Below, piece by piece: positions 1-12,231 of a stretch of DNA of 64,000 bases. Position 1 is the first letter of the stretch. Each line of letters starts with the position of its first letter. Location of the stretch: contig NC_088300.1 of assembly GCF_032854445.1 (NCBI RefSeq), forward strand, positions 25,399,608-25,463,607, read 5' to 3'. The position numbers and the translations under genes were made by a program. The notes below the pieces were generated by a model. The model saw only the letters and a list, made by a program, of their open reading frames with translations, did no database searches and was not told the DNA's origin. Origin of the DNA: Liolophura sinensis. Taxonomy: Eukaryota > Mollusca > Polyplacophora > Chitonida > Chitonidae.

Positions 1-97
1 CTGGACTCACAGCAACTGCATTATTGAGAAACCCTTGGGTCATTGCAGCCACACTGGCATGCTAACCACCTGCTTCATCTGGTGCTTATAAATTGGT

Positions 98-313
98 ACC
101 CTAATTCCTCAACCTCTTCGCACATGAGAACAACTTTCAGTGCCGTTTATACATCTTTATAATTTGATTTTAAAGGCAAAACTATATTTGTTATGTTGGC
201 CAATTTCGGGGCTTCACAGACATTTTTATTGTGTCAGTGTGCACAAAATATTGCCCTAAGATTGCACTTGAATAAACATCTTGAAAACATGCAAAAATGT
301 TGAAGAATTACAG
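98..313 (+). mobile_element. Short inverted-repeat element, family A
   Basis: It starts accctaattcctcaacctct and ends gttgaagaattacag, whose reverse complement is ctgtaattcttcaac. Internal matches to the other copies are aactttcagtgccgtttata and cttgaataaacatcttgaaa. No coding frame lies inside, as for a non-autonomous DNA element. Confidence 0.75.
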
Positions 314-2079
314 TGCACATGTATAGTACATATTCAATGGTCTCAGATTATATATATTGACTTCACCCCTTGAGATTATATCCCAAAATATAACTTTGTG
401 TTAAAGTCTCCCTCTGGAGTTTTATATCTTAATGAAGTCAAAGCAAGTACTGAATTACATAGGTATCACTAATTTGTACAGTAAAGACTTCCTCCATGAA
501 AGGGACAGACTTTACTTGGTTTGAAACATCAATCAATTAACCGACTGTTCTTGCCCTCATCCATCATTGTCTTTGGCAGAGAGTTCAGGAAAGGAAATTG
601 TGAAGGCTTTGGCTGGTCAGTGTGGGTAATTGGAAGTTGATCATCCATCTTAACTTTGCCCGTCGCCGTCTTTCCTGATTTGAATGGCTACCACCTTTTT
701 TCATCAGAATAGCTTTATTGACAGTCAAATACATGCATACAGTGATTTTTGGCCTCAAAGTTTAGCCCAGAAAAGTCTGTTCTGGGCATTAAACAAGATG
801 TCATATATCAAGGTCTGGGCAGCCATATCAGTCATTGTAAGATTCAGTTGGCTTTGAAAACACAGTTTTTCTTAATTCACAGAGACAATATGAGATAATA
901 ATGGTACATAAATAAACGTGTAAAGCCTTTCAGGAACATTTCCACACAAAACAAATCAATTGATTTAGACATATCTATATTAAAGAATTCTTGTTATCAT
1001 TGCTTGTTTGGGCGCCCAAACAAGTGATGGTGAAACCCTGTGTACAGGTATGATGTTCAGAATCAGTTTGACTAATGTCCACCAATATGCGATTACGTTT
1101 GCCTGTGCTTGACTCATAGGTCTTCTGAGAATATGAATCACATACTCCAGTGTTTCCACGGACTTCACATGATTGTTTAACGTATGCGTTAATGCAGAGT
1201 AAATGCAAAATGTCCCTTTTCTTAGCGCATTGAATGAAGAGGTATTGAGGTAGATAAGACATAGTAAATGCAGATTTCAATTCACAGGTTGTTGAAACAC
1301 AAAGCGATTGCATGAAATAATCGCATGAGTGTATACCAAGGCAGTTACACGTATACAGAAACACAGGTTTACTTGGTCAGCCTTAACTTGGACAGGTCTC
1401 CAGATTTGCACTAATGGTACAAAATCCAGGTGTGCTAACTACAGACATGTCTGATGTGATGTGGCAAGTGTACAATTGTAGGTGTTCAAATCAGACTCCT
1501 GTAGTCAGCTACAAAGGGTGTGATAGTCACACAGTTGCCCAAAAACAAAAAAGAATTAAGGCCTCTATTCTGTATGCCTTATCTGTAGCTGCATGCAGAA
1601 GAGGTTGTTTTTTTGCCTTCTTATCCATGACAGAATCAATTGTACATCTCAGGGGGTTCCCACATGTAATATTTAATTGCCAAGCTGATCATTTTATCAC
1701 CAGTGAGGTGTGGGTTCAAATCTGGCTCTGGACAATGAATTTGTAGATGTTCATGGCTCCATGGTGACAATTGATGGCCTGCCATGTTCATCTGGTTCTT
1801 AGCACAGCCTAGTATTTGTTGCAGACCAATGGGAGACTCCAGGACGATGAGCTACACAGAACATCCGAATGACAGTAGAATGCATTGTTTTCTTTTCTTT
1901 TCTGCAGTGCTTGTGTACTTCATATATGTCTTTTATGAGCACACATACAGTGATAATTGTGTCTTAATAAAGGAAAGAACAAATGAGTTCTCAGCTTTGG
2001 GCCGTCTTGACGGAGACGAGAAGGGGCTTCCCCATCGTCTGCCAATGATATGCTGTGCACATAAATGTACATGTATCTG

Positions 2080-2215
2080 GTTATGTCCTTCAGTAACTTG
2101 CCAGAGGTCAGTGGTTAACTCCAGGTGCTTAGTTTCCTCCACTCATAAAACTTACCACACCTGTGTAAAAGTGAACATTTTTGAGTAGGGCATTAAACAA
2201 AGTCATGTTTAAAAT
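2080..2215 (+). mobile_element. Probable SINE 3' part, old
   Basis: tttcctccactcataaaact, then aaaagtgaacatttttgagt and agggcattaaacaaagt follow the same order as the family's 3' end (ccacccaccataatg ... gtgaaatattcttgagtacg). The match is loose. Confidence 0.5.
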
Positions 2216-5005
2216 ACATTTTATCACCGTAACAAGTATATAAACATTTATTTAGCTCTTCTGATTTTTTTATCTGTATTTAAAATTTATGAATTTTCTT
2301 TATACGACATACATGTATAAGATTCCTCCACCGATAAATCATACTGCGATCATGTAGTAAGTGGCAAATTCTTCAGGGTATTGTTTAACATCAATCAAAT
2401 AAATTAACAAAATACATATACAGCATATGCTTTGTTGACTTAATAAAGTATTCTGTACATCAATTCCAAAGTTATCTAGCTATCTGTATGATCATGAAAT
2501 AACTGAGGTATCAGTTGCAGTGGGCACGCACATAATTTTTTCCGGGTGTATTGTGCAGCATGTACTCTCAACTGACTCTCCTCAGAATTTCTACCTGTTC
2601 ATCAGGGATAATCTGTGGTATTGTGTTATTGTTTCCAATAGTGTCTCTGAATACAACAGAAGAATGAACGAGTTAGGCTATATTTGTTTTTGATGGCTAT
2701 TTTTGGAACCTGTGTATTAGCTCAGAAAGGAGATTTCCGTGCTGTGCAAATAATGGCAAGTTGTTTTGCCTTTTCCTTCTCAGAGATCTTACATGGACAA
2801 ATCAACAAAGCCATTTTGAAACATGGTTCAGTATTCATTATTTTTTGTTTTTTGTTTTGGACAGGCGTTTAGAAGTGTGTACTTTCTAAAGACATTTGCA
2901 TGTCTAATTCATATTTTATTAATTACTTGCATAATGCCTTATAATATTTCAGGTGTATTTCTGTATATCTGTGTGGTAAGGGGACCAGTATATGAGTAGA
3001 AAGTGTAAATCACACCTGGCTAGTTTCTGTAATAATATTTGTTTGTTAATTACTGTTTAATGTTACACTCAAATTTTGCGACATGAATGTAAGTTTTATC
3101 ATGGTAGAGGAAACCTGAGTGTACAGGTAAACCGCAGACCTTTATAATTGGCGATTTAACTGACGAACTTCGCTGTGTACGGTTTATGTGCCGTACAGAT
3201 ATGCACACCATATTGGTGAAAGGTGAGGTCTTCAACAAACCCAAGTCTGCACCAAATGGCCATAAAGTTGATGTTGCCTGCAGATTTCAAACCCTGGACA
3301 GTGGTGCATAAGCGAGGGAATAGACAAATTCTCTGGCCAGTCAAAGATAGGATTGAGCCTGTTCACAGCCCATTTGTTCTTGCAATATTACACAGTAATA
3401 AGGCACCCTTCCAAAATGGAATAAAAGTGTTTTAGTTAACGCAGTTAGCACGGTATATTCATATATTTTTACCTATACCACATGTAGAAAGTTTGTATGA
3501 TTTATTGTTAACATTATTTTCTATTATCAGAATGGTAGCGTATATTTGTTATTTTTTCGTAGGGCGCTGATATATCTACAGATATATGCATGCATGTACT
3601 GTGCATACAAGGGAAATGTGCTTACAAGGGAAATAAATTGATCCGTGAAATACAAGCCTCTCTCATGTTACATGTGAACAAAGGAATTTTGGAAGCATTA
3701 TGTAATTAAGGGCTTACGCTAAAGCAACACAGTGTGAAAAGCTTGTATTAAGGCCAATTACATGTGGACAATGTTCAGCAATTAGCTTGACAATAAACAT
3801 CGCTCACCATTTTATGTTATAAAGTTTGATCATTAGCCACTTTTTGTAGATGCTGAAACAGTGTTTCTGAAGGAAGACTTATGCAGTTCTTCAAAACGAG
3901 GTTTTCAGTGTTTATTTAAAAAGAAAAGGGCTGAAAAATATAATTGTGAGTAAAATTCTGGTTTAACTAATTTGTTAGGACAAAAAGTCCCAGGTACAAG
4001 CACAGATAAATGTGATAGGCATGTAAATTTGGAAGATTGTTTTCCAATGACAATGTATACCGAGAGATGGCCCCATAAATACCCTCCACACAAAAATTAT
4101 ATTCAAGACACATTTTTTGCTTTAAAGAAAAATCAAAAAAAAATTTTAAGCTATATATGCAAACAACTTTTTGTATTCTAGCTTTCATCTGTGGTGTTTT
4201 CTACACCTTAAACATGCATTTGCCAAGAAAAAGGTCTGAATCTGTTTCTTCAGAAATTATCATCTGCACTCTTTCTAGCTACGCTAAATGTACAAAACAT
4301 GTAGCCTGTAATTCTACAGTAATTTGCATAACCTAGTAATTTATGACTGTAATGACACAGACATGTACCTGTCACATCAAAAGCAAGACAAAAGTTGTAA
4401 TCTGAAGTTGCACTCGCCATCGTCTTGAAATTCTGGTGGAATGTTTGGATTCAAAACAAAAGAAGATTACACTTCAAAGGGTGATTAACAACGTGTTTCT
4501 GAGGCTTGACATTAACTTTCTGCTTTAATAATGAACACAAGGAATGTTCTATAAGCAACCATTGTGGAAAAGAAAACAAGATCTTAACCTTGGGAAGAGC
4601 AGCCAAGTCCAGCAATGGAGACACGTGATTTGATAATGGTGGTTTGCAAGCTTGGTTGATGTTCATGTTAATGGGTCTGTTAAATGTGGGTTTATGTAGT
4701 TGCGATGTTGTGGCCATTATTTTGTCCGAATCATGAGGTGATATGAACTCTTGAATTACATTTAGATCATGGAAAACCTGTTTTCATCACGCATAACTCC
4801 AACACAATAAGGACAGCACAACACGGGACCTAGTTCCAGATTGGTCAGTGTAACAAAATGTGGAATCATAGCAGGGAACATTTGCCAACCAATCTCAGAG
4901 CCAGTTGCTTCCTGTACTATTAGACTGGCACGCGTAGTGAAGGGTCTGTTCTTCATCCATAAAACAGAATGACATCCTGTATTAAGTGAAAAATTTTGGG
5001 TATCA

Positions 5006-5153
5006 TGTTAACAGTCATTTATTTATTTTATTGGTGTTTTACACCGTACTCAAGAATATTTCACTTATACGACAGCGGCCAGCATTATGGTGGGAGGAAA
5101 CCAGGCAGAGCCGAGGGGAAACCCACAACCATCTGCAAGTTGCTGTGTTAACA
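5006..5153 (-). mobile_element. 5'-truncated SINE, minus strand, 8-bp target-site duplication
   Basis: Only the body and tail part is present (5014-5145), starting with attggtgttttacaccgtac and ending at ctgcaagttgctg; the tRNA-like head is missing. The flanks tgttaaca at 5006-5013 and 5146-5153 are identical, so the truncation happened at insertion, as is usual for LINE-driven copying. Confidence 0.85.
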
Positions 5154-6479
5154 ATTAAAAAGATAGATAAATAAATACAGTACATGTACACACACTCACT
5201 GTATCCAGTAATTCCAAAGTTTTTTAATGAACATGACATGGTGATTGATGAATCTGTGGATAGAAAATGTCAGCATGGGTTGTCTACAATCAGCCTGAAG
5301 GTCAACGACCAGGGATGAACCAGCACTTCCTCTCTCAGTTCATGTATGTTTTCAGCCATATTCTATGTTTACAAGGTTCAACAAAAGTAGGCAGCAGTAA
5401 CATTTATGCAGACAATTTGTCTGTCTGAAAAATGGTAAAACAAATGACATTTGTCAGTAAATGGGAACTGTACCGACACTCACTGCTAGGTTTTGCTGTA
5501 TATACACAAACATGCCAAACTCAGTATGTCCGAGTTGTTGTTGCAGTTATATATGTATATATATGTAATCATAATGAAGTGAATTAAGCTGAAATTTGTT
5601 TCATGAAAGCTGCACTGAGGATATAGAGATGCACTGTATCCCTACTCAAGTTATAAAGCCCTGTCTGAAAAGAAAACCTTAAGGACGCACTGCTACTTCT
5701 AAAAGTTTGAGCAGTATGTTGTAACAGTATACTTTACATGCATATAACATGTTCATTTATTTGCCTCAACAATTCTCCTATAAAGGACATACGACATTTC
5801 TAGAGGCAAATAAAAATCTTACATTGTTTCTTTTGGTCCTGCAACCCCTATTTTTATGTAGGCCTACATGTAAGATAATTTCATACCTTGCAAACAAACA
5901 ATATTTCAAGATGAATATAACTCTGAGGATCAAGCAGACTGAATAATTTAGTCATGTTTGAAATTTGAGTAGAAATACAGTGTAACTGGTATACAGAGAG
6001 AGGCCTTTGATATGGGCCCGCTTTTTGCCTTATGACATTTAGGGTTATCACACATACGCTTGCTGGGTGAGCCTTCAGGGTTCTTTCTATCTCCTGTACT
6101 TTGACAAGACAATACATACCGCATGTGCTCTTTGTTTTGTTTAGATTAGACCCAGTAAGGTCTGCTCTGCATTGACACGGCACTGCTGTCTGTTACAGGT
6201 ACATATACATGTAGGTTTTCAAGGTGCACTGACCTGCGTGTCTGTTGTATTTCTACACTCAAGCTTGGTTTACATCCCCTGAACATGATGTTAAGACACA
6301 TGCACTCTCTGGCACAGGGTAACTTGAACCACTATCCAGACAAGCTAGTAGGAGCAATCTTGACCGGCATTAATGGAGATCAATCAGCACAATGCATGAT
6401 ATCATATGTCGCATTACCAATTTATTTAATTGTGTCGATTATAATAATAAATAAAGGGGTTTACATGCCAGCACCTTTT

Positions 6480-6640
6480 AACATTATGGTGGCTGTGAGT
6501 TCAAGTCCAGCTCATGCTGGCTTCCTCTTCTCACGTATCGTTGTGGACTTCCCCCACCATAATATTGGCTGCAGTCCTTTAAGTGTGGTATTCTTGAGTA
6601 GGGCGTAAAACACTAATCAAATAAATAATAAATTCATGAA
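6480..6640 (+). mobile_element. Old SINE copy, internally deleted
   Basis: gtgagttcaagtccagctca and tgctggcttcctcttctcac match the middle of the family, and gagtagggcgtaaaacacta with a taaataataaat tail matches the end. About 60 bp of the body is missing compared with the copy at 41320. Confidence 0.8.
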
Positions 6641-8079
6641 TATTCATGTACAAGTACTGCAGTGATGCCTGGGTTCCAGTGACAGCTGACTACTTTGCAC
6701 ACTTGTAAACTAAAATTTGGACATGTCGGGTAGTACAAAGCCCTAAGGTGAACTTTAGGTGAGCAGTGTACAGCTTCAGGAGGGAACTGCAGCCGTTCTT
6801 ACAGGTACATATGTATTTTGAACCAGCATTCCAGGATGTATGCTAAGTAGACTAAAATCCCAAGTTCAAACACCTGTCTGCTTAATGTTCACTGATACAC
6901 TTAAACATTTTTTTACCGCTAGCTCAGACAGTATAGATGTATGAGTCATTAATTTCATTAATTTTTAGCTTTAAAGCAGATATCATTTGATTCACGTCAC
7001 CTATGAACAGAATCTCTAATGTTAACTTATACAGTTGAATGACTGTAAAGACTCAGACAGTGTATACAGGCCTATTATTGAAATGACACAAATTTTTAGC
7101 CAAATCGGTTTCGTGGTGTTAGAGAAGAAGGCATCAGTGAGTATAAATATCAATCGAGGGGAATGTGTGTAAAACGGCATGGTACCTGAAGGTAGACCGC
7201 CTGGCTTGCACTTTTCACATGGATTCTCTGGCATGTCGGGTTGTCCTGCATGTCCTTAGGCCCATGGGACACTAAAGTAGTAAACGAAATGTGTAGGTCC
7301 ATTTTGCAAAGGGTATTATGTTTGATGAGAAATTCCTGTATTTAAGCAATATGAGGTGCATGTCCATACGAGTAACATCACACATGGGAAAGTTTGTCAT
7401 CAACTTTAGACAGGTGATAATTTCCTATTCCTATGGATTTATCCACCCATAAAACTGACAGCCGTTGTTTTAAGAGGGAAATTCTTGACTATGGTGTGAA
7501 ACAACAATCGAAAAGTTGTTAATTATAAATATTCATGAATCCAATAATATAATTTTTAGGCACTGCATGCATGTATTAAATAATGAATGCAATTACAGTG
7601 TACATGTACAGCCACTATGCACCATTAGCATTGTATTTACAAATGTACACTTAAGGTTCTTCTTAATTGACTGATTATATCCCACTTCAAAGCCATGCTC
7701 TTAGACTGTGTCAGTAGAGACAGGCTAGACCATCAGAGTCAACAGTATCAGTATTCTATGGCTCTTCTCAGAAACTGTTTGTTTTGGGGGGCCAAATTGA
7801 AACTGGCTGTTGGATTTTTGTCCCTGGAGAGCAGATACGGTTTGTGATGAGATGGAAATTGAATTGAGCAGGTTTCTACAACACACACCCGGGTCTAATC
7901 CCAGCGCGGCTCTGTTTGTAATAACAGCTCATTGACTGCTGCTTATTGTATTACTAGTTTTGGATACTAACTTACTAACAAGATAATTGTGTTTGTCCCC
8001 ATTATTCAGTTTTGGCCTCTCTTGACCATAGCCCTTGTAGAGAAGATAGGATAGCTTTCTTGGACCGTGTTAGGTGTGA

Positions 8080-9125
8080 GGGCATGCACAGATTTGTTCC
8101 ACTGTCCCATTGGAAAAATCAATTCCCCTGTCGATATCGTTAAATATTCATTGTGTATAATTTGATCAGCGTCTTCAGGAAGCATAAAGCACCAGTTAGG
8201 CTGCATATTTGTTTATTAGCATTTAGATGCCTTACTCAGAATCACTAGATCAATTTGCGCCGTAATATTAAATATAACAACTGGCATTCATGTATTTCTG
8301 ACCAGCAAAGAAATGTTTAAAAGTTATGTTTTGTTTGTCCACATCATACATTTTTCACTTCTCTTCACTCCAGTCAACAAGTAAATGTAGCTTGTAGGGT
8401 ATAGATGAGTGCATGGTTGTTTGGGACCTTGAAAACCTTGAAAAGCCTGGAAATTGAAAGTAATTTTTCCAAGGATTGAAAAGACTTGAAAATCAGGGGA
8501 AGGGGGGGCATGTTGGTGGTTAAGACTGAAATTCATCACCAGCCCGGCATGTTCACAGTGGATCTCAGGATGGATACTGCAACCCAACCACTGAGCTGTT
8601 AATGCTATACATGATTATACCTGTAGCATACTGTTTTCCTCCTGGGTATTCAAATTTGTTAAAAAAAATTGCTTGATGCACTCTCAGCTGGAGTATAGGC
8701 ATTGTGCAAGATTTGTAGGTTGAAACATTTTTTCCATGTAGCCTGGAAATTGTGAAATTGGGGTCTTGAAATTTGAAATAAATAAGGTGTTCGAACCCAA
8801 CATATATATATATATGTTGCCCAATGTTTGATGTCTAGCTAGAACATGCTTAGATTTGCTCAACTGAGGTCACATTGGAGAAGCTAGTTCTTCAGCTGAT
8901 ATTGTTAAGCATTCATTGTGTATAGTTTAATCTTCAAAGAGTTTTTTAATGAAAAGGATTAAACACCAATTAGGCTGTAAATCTATTTATTTATTTATAA
9001 GGTGGTACCATCCTCAGAATGACTTGTGTCATCAAATCCGGCAACATTAGTGTAGTACTTAAATATGCATCATGGAAAAGGCTTTGTTAAAATCAATAAT
9101 TGCAAGGTGGCATTTCTGACATATA
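8080..9125 (+). repeat. Two direct copies of an old dispersed repeat or duplication
   Basis: The stretch 8080-8310 and the stretch 8845-9125 share, in order, agatttg.tc.ac, gatat.gttaa.cattcattg, tgtata.tt.atc, ccagttaggctg/ccaattaggctg, ctcagaat.act and ggcatt...tttctgac. Identity is moderate, so the event is old. A local duplication or two insertions of one element are both possible. Confidence 0.65.
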
Positions 9126-9423
9126 GCCATAATACAAGGGTTAAATCCAGCATACAAAGGTATTTTTATAAATGTGTAAAGGCAGGTTGCATGTGAAAGA
9201 AAAATGGGTGATGTACGGTGTTTATCTCAAGATATTGTGGTGACGTGGAAAATTGTCTCTATGACGGGTGATGCCCTTGTCAGATTAGACTTTGTTGTTT
9301 TTTTTCTTAACCTTTGATTCACTGGGAGTAAACATATGATGATATGTGTGATTGAGTGATTGCACTTCATTGTGTTCAAGGTTAGAGATACATTGTATCT
9401 TCTGGGCCGCTCTTAGTCTAACC

Positions 9424-9625
9424 ATTCAACCTTGTCAACTGCCTCTGCAGCTAATATTTTGAAACATTCTGAAAAAACTATGGGCTGTAATTTGCACAGT
9501 TTATATATGAAACTTGCATCTTTAGTGACATCAGCGAATCATTTCAGCATAATTTTCATAATAATTGTATGCATACATTTCACTGAAAAAAGTGCTTTGG
9601 AGGTAGCAAAGGGTGAACATTTATC
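9424..9625 (+). mobile_element. Inverted-repeat element, family B
   Basis: It matches the reverse complement of 50047-50240 through most of its length: ctaatattttgaaacattct, gaaacttgcatctttagtga, cataataattgtatgcatac. The outer ends are decayed here, but the left end ccattcaaccttgtcaact is still recognisable. Confidence 0.7.
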
Positions 9626-10367
9626 GTATGCTAAAATTGTGCGTTTGAATCTGTGAAATGTCTGTTTCCATGAATTATCATACTTACTGTTGTAGAAATA
9701 TCTTCAGTGTATGCCCTGTTTTGGTTATATACATTCCGTATTTCATTTGATCATTATACTAAAGTGTTTGTCTGCAACTTGCAGTACAGTGTTTTCCCCC
9801 ATGTACATGTATGCTTGACCTCTGAATGTTGTGCTAAACGGTAACAAATGAATGAATGAATGCTTTTTGATTTAATGTTGTAAGCAGTAATAAATAGATA
9901 ATTAAATTAAAAGCATTGAGCTTATTACTTGACTGGTCAAATATGTTATCCACTTTCACTTTGAGAAATGACCTTTTTACATCTACATGTATTTAGTCTG
10001 CTACAGTGACTGTATTCTTTAATACAGGAATTTCAAAATTCTAATATTGCGTGTGTAAATTCACCCATTTTCTTATCAGCAGTTTCTCATTTTCAGATAT
10101 TGTGTAGTCCCAAAGGGTGAACATGCCTTATTTCTTTTGTAATTATTAAGAATAAATATATGGAGACAGTTGTTTCTTTAATTAGAAAACTCTATACGAC
10201 TATATACTTGTATGTGTTTTGTATGGTATTCCACATGCAAATTGTCCTCTACCCCATAGCTATAGCTACATATAGTATGGAACAGGACCTATTGCACATA
10301 ACCCAGCTATTCGTGATATTTAAACAGTGCAGCCTTAACAAAGCTTACCTGTCTTTTGTCTTTTCAG

Positions 10368-10439
10368 AGACCTGAGTATGAACAATATAAGTCAGCTGCC
10401 CGAGTATGCGTTTGCCTCCTTACCTCACCTTCAAGAGCT
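10368..10439 (+). CDS. LGR4/5/6 (rk-like): LGR exon: LRR1
   Basis: This 72-nt exon sits between ttttcag and gtgagt. It supplies the last base of a split codon and then 23 codons plus two bases: [15 protein letters not shown]...LPHLQEL. The start [10 protein letters not shown] is nearly the same as the first LRR of vertebrate LGR5 as I remember it, so this is probably the first repeat after the N-terminal cysteine cap. NIS is an N-glycosylation sequon. The upstream exon ending with the other two bases of the split codon was not found within 1-10367. Confidence 0.93.
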
Positions 10440-12199
10440 GTGAGTAGACTGCGGTAGTATGTGAAGCACGTACGAGAAATGAAGTCAGCTAGTATTTAAA
10501 CATCTTACCTGTAATTAACTACCCTAATTCCTCTACCTTTTTGCAAAGACCAAGCAAAAAAAAAAATCCAAAACGTTAGTCTCTTGTCGTGTAATGATGA
10601 AATGTATGCTTTATTTTAAAGATGGCACAGTATTGTAAGTCTCAGAATTTCAAGATGTATATCGGTACATGTAATTACCGTTGTACATGCTGCGACAACA
10701 CTGAGAAATTATGGGATGTTTGGGTGTTGGCATTCCACAGGGGTCACTGTCACACATGTAGGTTATCCTGTCCTCTTATAACTTTTATCTTGTACTCAGG
10801 CACGTTATACCATATAGAAGCCCAAGCGTGATTTCTGGGAAACAAGAACGCGACTTGTATATGTGTGTGAATGAGATTCTTTATGTGTGTAATACCGTAC
10901 TGTGCACACTATTGTGTGTAATACCGTACTGTGCACACTATTGTGTGTAATACCGTACTGTGCATACTATTGTGTGTAATACCGTACTGTGCGCACTATT
11001 GTGTGTAATACCGTACTGTGCGCACTATTGTGTGTAATACCGTACTGTGTGCACTATTGTGTGTAATACCGTACTGTGCGCACTATTGTGTGTAATACCG
11101 TACTGCGCACACTATTGTGTGTAATACCGTACTGTGCACACTATTGTGTGTAATACCGTACTGTGCATACTACTGTGTGTAATTCATGACTGTATTACTT
11201 TTGTACTGTGTAGCATAACATCAATTGTAATAATGCAGAAAGGCTATACTGAAAATTTTCAGTCTGCCAAATTCAAAAAAATTTTTGCCATTATCTTTTT
11301 GTGATGTTTTCACAAAATATCAACCTGATCATCTGTGCTTATTCAAAAATTTGTAATAAAGTTCCTAAAATTTACATAGGTGGCCTGGTAGCTTTTTCAA
11401 ACTTTAGAATCAATGTTACGCTACAAATAGTATGTGCACAAGTCTGATATTTGCTGAAGGCAATAATTTGAGCTAGTCTTGGTAAATACAGCAGATTTCA
11501 TTTGATCAACGAGGACGGAGGTTTTGCCAAAAATCTCCAGTTTAGCCTGTTTAAATTTATAATCTGTGATGTTTGTGCTGAATTGGATATCAGAAACCAC
11601 AGTTTTAATAATATGGTGTAATTATACATGTATTAAGCAGCTAAAGAAATCAGACTTGTCACAGAGATTTTCTAATGTTTTTCAATTAGTGTAGCTTAAT
11701 TCATTTGTGATGCAAAGCGAATGATTTTTAATGCCTTCCATTATCATACACATTCGTATAGCTCTTTTGCTCCTTTTATCAATATGCACATACTTTATGG
11801 TACCTTCTTAATACGAGCATTCGCTAATTGAGACACACTGAATGTAAGCAGGTAAATCACAGAGTCGCACGTGAAACACTCACATTGGGTGCTATAGGCA
11901 TGCCGATAGAGTATTGGCCTTGTGAAGGACTTGTAAGTTGAAATACAGGCAGAGGCAGAGTCCACTGGGAGAGTAGCCGTTATTACAGACACCTGATTAG
12001 TCCGTCTACATGGACTTTTTGTGACATCTTGACATTCATCGCAACACTGAGTCCATCTCTACCTCTTACAAGCGTTCAGCGACACGAAAAGTGAATCTTT
12101 AGAAACCCAGCAGCGTGTTTCTCCCTGTCTCGCCGAGCTGGTGAGGCTAACTGAGGTTTGAACTACTGTCACTGATCGACTACTGGTAATCCTCAACTC

Positions 12200-12231
<32 letters not shown>

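Larger units (their letters stand above)
1..10367. other. Upstream intron or 5' flank, no coding exon recognised
   Basis: The LRR1 exon needs a preceding exon with signal peptide and cysteine cap. No reading frame here shows a C-x(2-4)-C-x-C cluster followed by a phase 2 donor, and the open frames are short and lack domain features. The stretch is AT-rich and contains old repeats, described separately (98-313, 2080-2215, 5014-5145, 6480-6640, 8080-8310 with 8845-9125, 9424-9625). Promoter and first exon are probably farther upstream. Confidence 0.6.
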
